In this document: one piece after another, positions 6,609-7,584 of the stretch
How positions within the stretch are numbered: the first letter of the stretch is position 1
Layout: every line of letters starts with the position of its first letter
Assembly (NCBI GenBank): GCA_011042035.1
Contig: DQZA01000125.1
Coordinates: 1-7,584, forward strand
Source of the DNA: Desulfobacteraceae bacterium
GTDB lineage: Bacteria > Desulfobacterota > DSM-4660 > Desulfatiglandales > Desulfatiglandaceae
DNA: 7,584 bases
Direction of reading: 5' to 3'
Notes under the pieces: model-generated
What the model saw: the letters and a program-made list of their open reading frames with translations, nothing else
What the model was told of the DNA's origin: nothing
Database searches by the model: none
Translations under genes and position numbers: made by a program

Positions 6609-7182
6609 AAAATCCTTTGCCTATTTAGTACTTCTGGTTGGACTTATCTCAGCATACTCCTTGGCCCGGATTGCTCAAGGAATCTCCCTCAATTCTAATC
6701 GCCCTGGTCAAGGCCCATGCTATGTCGAGGTTAGGGGCTCAGTAGCATGGCCGGGAGTGTACGGCTTCGCCAAATCGCCCACCTTGGGCCAATTACTTGA
6801 AGCTTCCGGAGGCTCACCCTCACTTCTTTCCCTTAACAAGGCTTCGAAATTGACTCGAATACCATGCCTAAGCTTGGTTACCCTATCCAGGTCTGCCACT
6901 AATAAGGTTGCCGTCCAAACAAGGCAAATTGATGCTTTTCATAGGGTAACCCTGGGCTTAAAACTTGATTTAAACTCCGAGACAACAGAAGGCTTGACGG
7001 CAATCCCTGGAATTGGGATAAAGACTGCCAAGGCTATTGTCGAGTTGAGGGAAAGGACTGGTCCGTTAAAATCATTGGATGAGCTATATCAGGTCCCAGG
7101 CATTGGCCGCAAATCAATTGAAATAATCAGTAAATATGTCTCATTGACCCGTTGTTCTCATCGCACGAGTAATTGCCCATGA
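6580..7182 (+). CDS. Membrane-anchored SLBB-like / ComEA-type helix-hairpin-helix protein
   Basis: This 200-residue protein resembles ComEA, the membrane-tethered DNA receptor of natural transformation. An N-terminal hydrophobic helix (about 12-32, AYLVLLVGLISAYSLA) would anchor it with the rest outside the cytoplasm. An SLBB-like segment follows (about 47-78, with YVEVRGSVAWPGVY and TLGQLLEASGG). After a less conserved stretch, LDLN at 129-132 opens the ComEA repeat, with hairpins IPGIGIKTAKAI (142-153) and VPGIGRKSIEII (172-183). The start is uncertain: TTG at 6580 or GTG at 6586, both inside the end of lysC and both without a clear ribosome site. The last 11 or so residues (after KYVSL) look unlike the family and may be read-through into remnant DNA. 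A role in DNA uptake is inferred from the domains; no other competence gene is visible here. Confidence 0.8.
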   Translation: MTVTHKKQIEKSFAYLVLLVGLISAYSLARIAQGISLNSNRPGQGPCYVEVRGSVAWPGVYGFAKSPTLGQLLEASGGSPSLLSLNKASKLTRIPCLSLVTLSRSATNKVAVQTRQIDAFHRVTLGLKLDLNSETTEGLTAIPGIGIKTAKAIVELRERTGPLKSLDELYQVPGIGRKSIEIISKYVSLTRCSHRTSNCP

Positions 7183-7375
7183 AAGTAAGGCAAACGATTC
7201 TGGACTGGATCATAGGTATAGCCATTCGACTATTTCACCGGAGGAAAAGCTGGACATATTAGTGGAAGAAGCAAACAAGAGTGGTGGTGGGGACAATATC
7301 TCTTTGGTCCTGATTGAAACTGAAAAAGGTGGCAAGTGGGACAAACTGAAGAAGCTCCACGCGAAGGAAGGCTAG
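7148..7375 (+). pseudogene. C-terminal remnant of a PP2C-family serine/threonine phosphatase
   Basis: Reading the frame that ends at the TAG at 7373-7375 gives a stretch ending EEKLDILVEEANKSGGGDNI followed by SLVLIE. The pattern of an alanine-asparagine pair, then GG-x-DNI and a hydrophobic strand is the hallmark C-terminal metal-site motif of PP2C phosphatases, where the Asp binds metal. Only about 45-50 residues are convincingly PP2C-like. A scrambled DSGLDH at 7196-7213 may echo the family's SDGL motif. The frame is closed by TGA at 7145-7147 and has no plausible start or ribosome site, and the catalytic N-terminal part of PP2C (about 180 residues) is absent here. It is best read as what is left after a deletion that joined the end of the upstream HhH gene to a phosphatase tail. 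No intact gene occupies 7183-7392. Confidence 0.65.
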
Positions 7376-7381
7376 GGGGGG
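7374..7381 (+). promoter_or_regulatory. Probable ribosome site of tsaD (G-rich run)
   Basis: AGGGGGGG overlaps the stop of the PP2C remnant and lies 11 nt before the tsaD ATG. It is the only purine-rich site in range; the spacing is long, so confidence is modest. It includes a run of seven G. Confidence 0.4.
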
Positions 7382-7392
7382 CCTGACTCCTT

Positions 7393-7584
7393 ATGCTAAT
7401 TTTAGGTATCGATACATCTTGCGACGACACATCGGCTGCCATTGTAAAGGACGGCAGGCATGTGCTTTCCAGCATTGTCCATTCTCAAGTTAAGCTTCAC
7501 CATCCACACGGCGGGGTAGTTCCTGAGCTTGCCTCCAGAGAGCATATCCGTAACATACTCCCAGTTGTTGAAGAGACACTAAAA
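7393..7584 (+). CDS. tsaD: tRNA N6-threonylcarbamoyltransferase TsaD, 3' partial
   Basis: TsaD transfers the threonylcarbamoyl group from threonylcarbamoyl-AMP to A37 of tRNA, in a complex with TsaB and TsaE. Only the first 64 codons are present; the frame is open at the window edge. The start MLILGIDTSCDDTSAAIV matches the family's opening (usually GIETSCDET), with conservative D for E changes at D7 and D12. HGGVVPELASREH at residues 39-51 is the second strong family block. The metal-binding HxxxH motif lies further on, outside the window. ATG at 7393 gives the standard family N-terminus. The gene follows the PP2C remnant by 17 nt, and its partner gene tsaE lies upstream in the same window. 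Confidence 0.95.
   Translation, partial: MLILGIDTSCDDTSAAIVKDGRHVLSSIVHSQVKLHHPHGGVVPELASREHIRNILPVVEETLK

Noticed and set aside
7179..7262. Small ORF of 27 codons (MKVRQTILDW...) after the HhH gene
   Set aside because: It has no ribosome site and overlaps the PP2C remnant frame, and the peptide matches nothing I know.
7230..7475. 81-codon minus-strand open frame across the PP2C remnant and tsaD start
   Set aside because: It runs opposite the clear tsaD N-terminus and shows no motif.

Overview
The window is a compact, all-plus-strand run of bacterial housekeeping genes. Two are cut by its edges: the membrane HD-domain gene on the left and tsaD on the right. The gene order is 7TMR-HD phosphodiesterase, ybeY, pdxJ, acpS, nnr, tsaE, lysC, a ComEA-type protein, then tsaD. 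This order and the protein wording (for example PTNVIAFP in YbeY) suggest a member of Desulfobacterota (the former Deltaproteobacteria). That placement is inference from gene order and family resemblance, not from a search.

Left block, 1-4656. Five genes are packed with overlaps or very short gaps: the HD gene overlaps ybeY by 101 nt, ybeY stops 2 nt before the preferred pdxJ start, pdxJ is 14 nt from acpS, and acpS overlaps nnr by 44 nt. This looks like one translationally coupled operon. It joins second-messenger turnover (probably c-di-AMP), 16S rRNA maturation, vitamin B6 synthesis, acyl-carrier-protein activation and repair of hydrated NAD(P)H. In two cases the strongest Shine-Dalgarno points to a start downstream of the longest open frame (pdxJ at 1948, nnr at 3061).

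Middle, 4657-6608. After an 89-nt gap comes tsaE (GTG start), a partner in the tRNA t6A modification. A 132-nt spacer follows that carries inverted octamer repeats (TGGAA plus 3 nt) able to fold into a long hairpin. Then comes lysC, a monofunctional aspartokinase with two C-terminal ACT domains.

Right block, 6580-7584. A membrane-anchored protein with an SLBB-like segment and a ComEA-type double helix-hairpin-helix starts inside the end of lysC. The roughly 210 nt before tsaD hold no intact gene. They do hold a readable C-terminal piece of a PP2C-family phosphatase that lacks its catalytic N-terminal part and has no start, so it is interpreted as a gene remnant. tsaD then begins and runs off the window, so two genes of the t6A pathway lie close together.

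I found no RNA genes, CRISPR arrays, insertion sequences or intrinsic terminators, and no new multi-gene system. The most distinctive features are the overprinted HD/ybeY junction, the octamer-repeat hairpin before lysC, and the PP2C remnant before tsaD.
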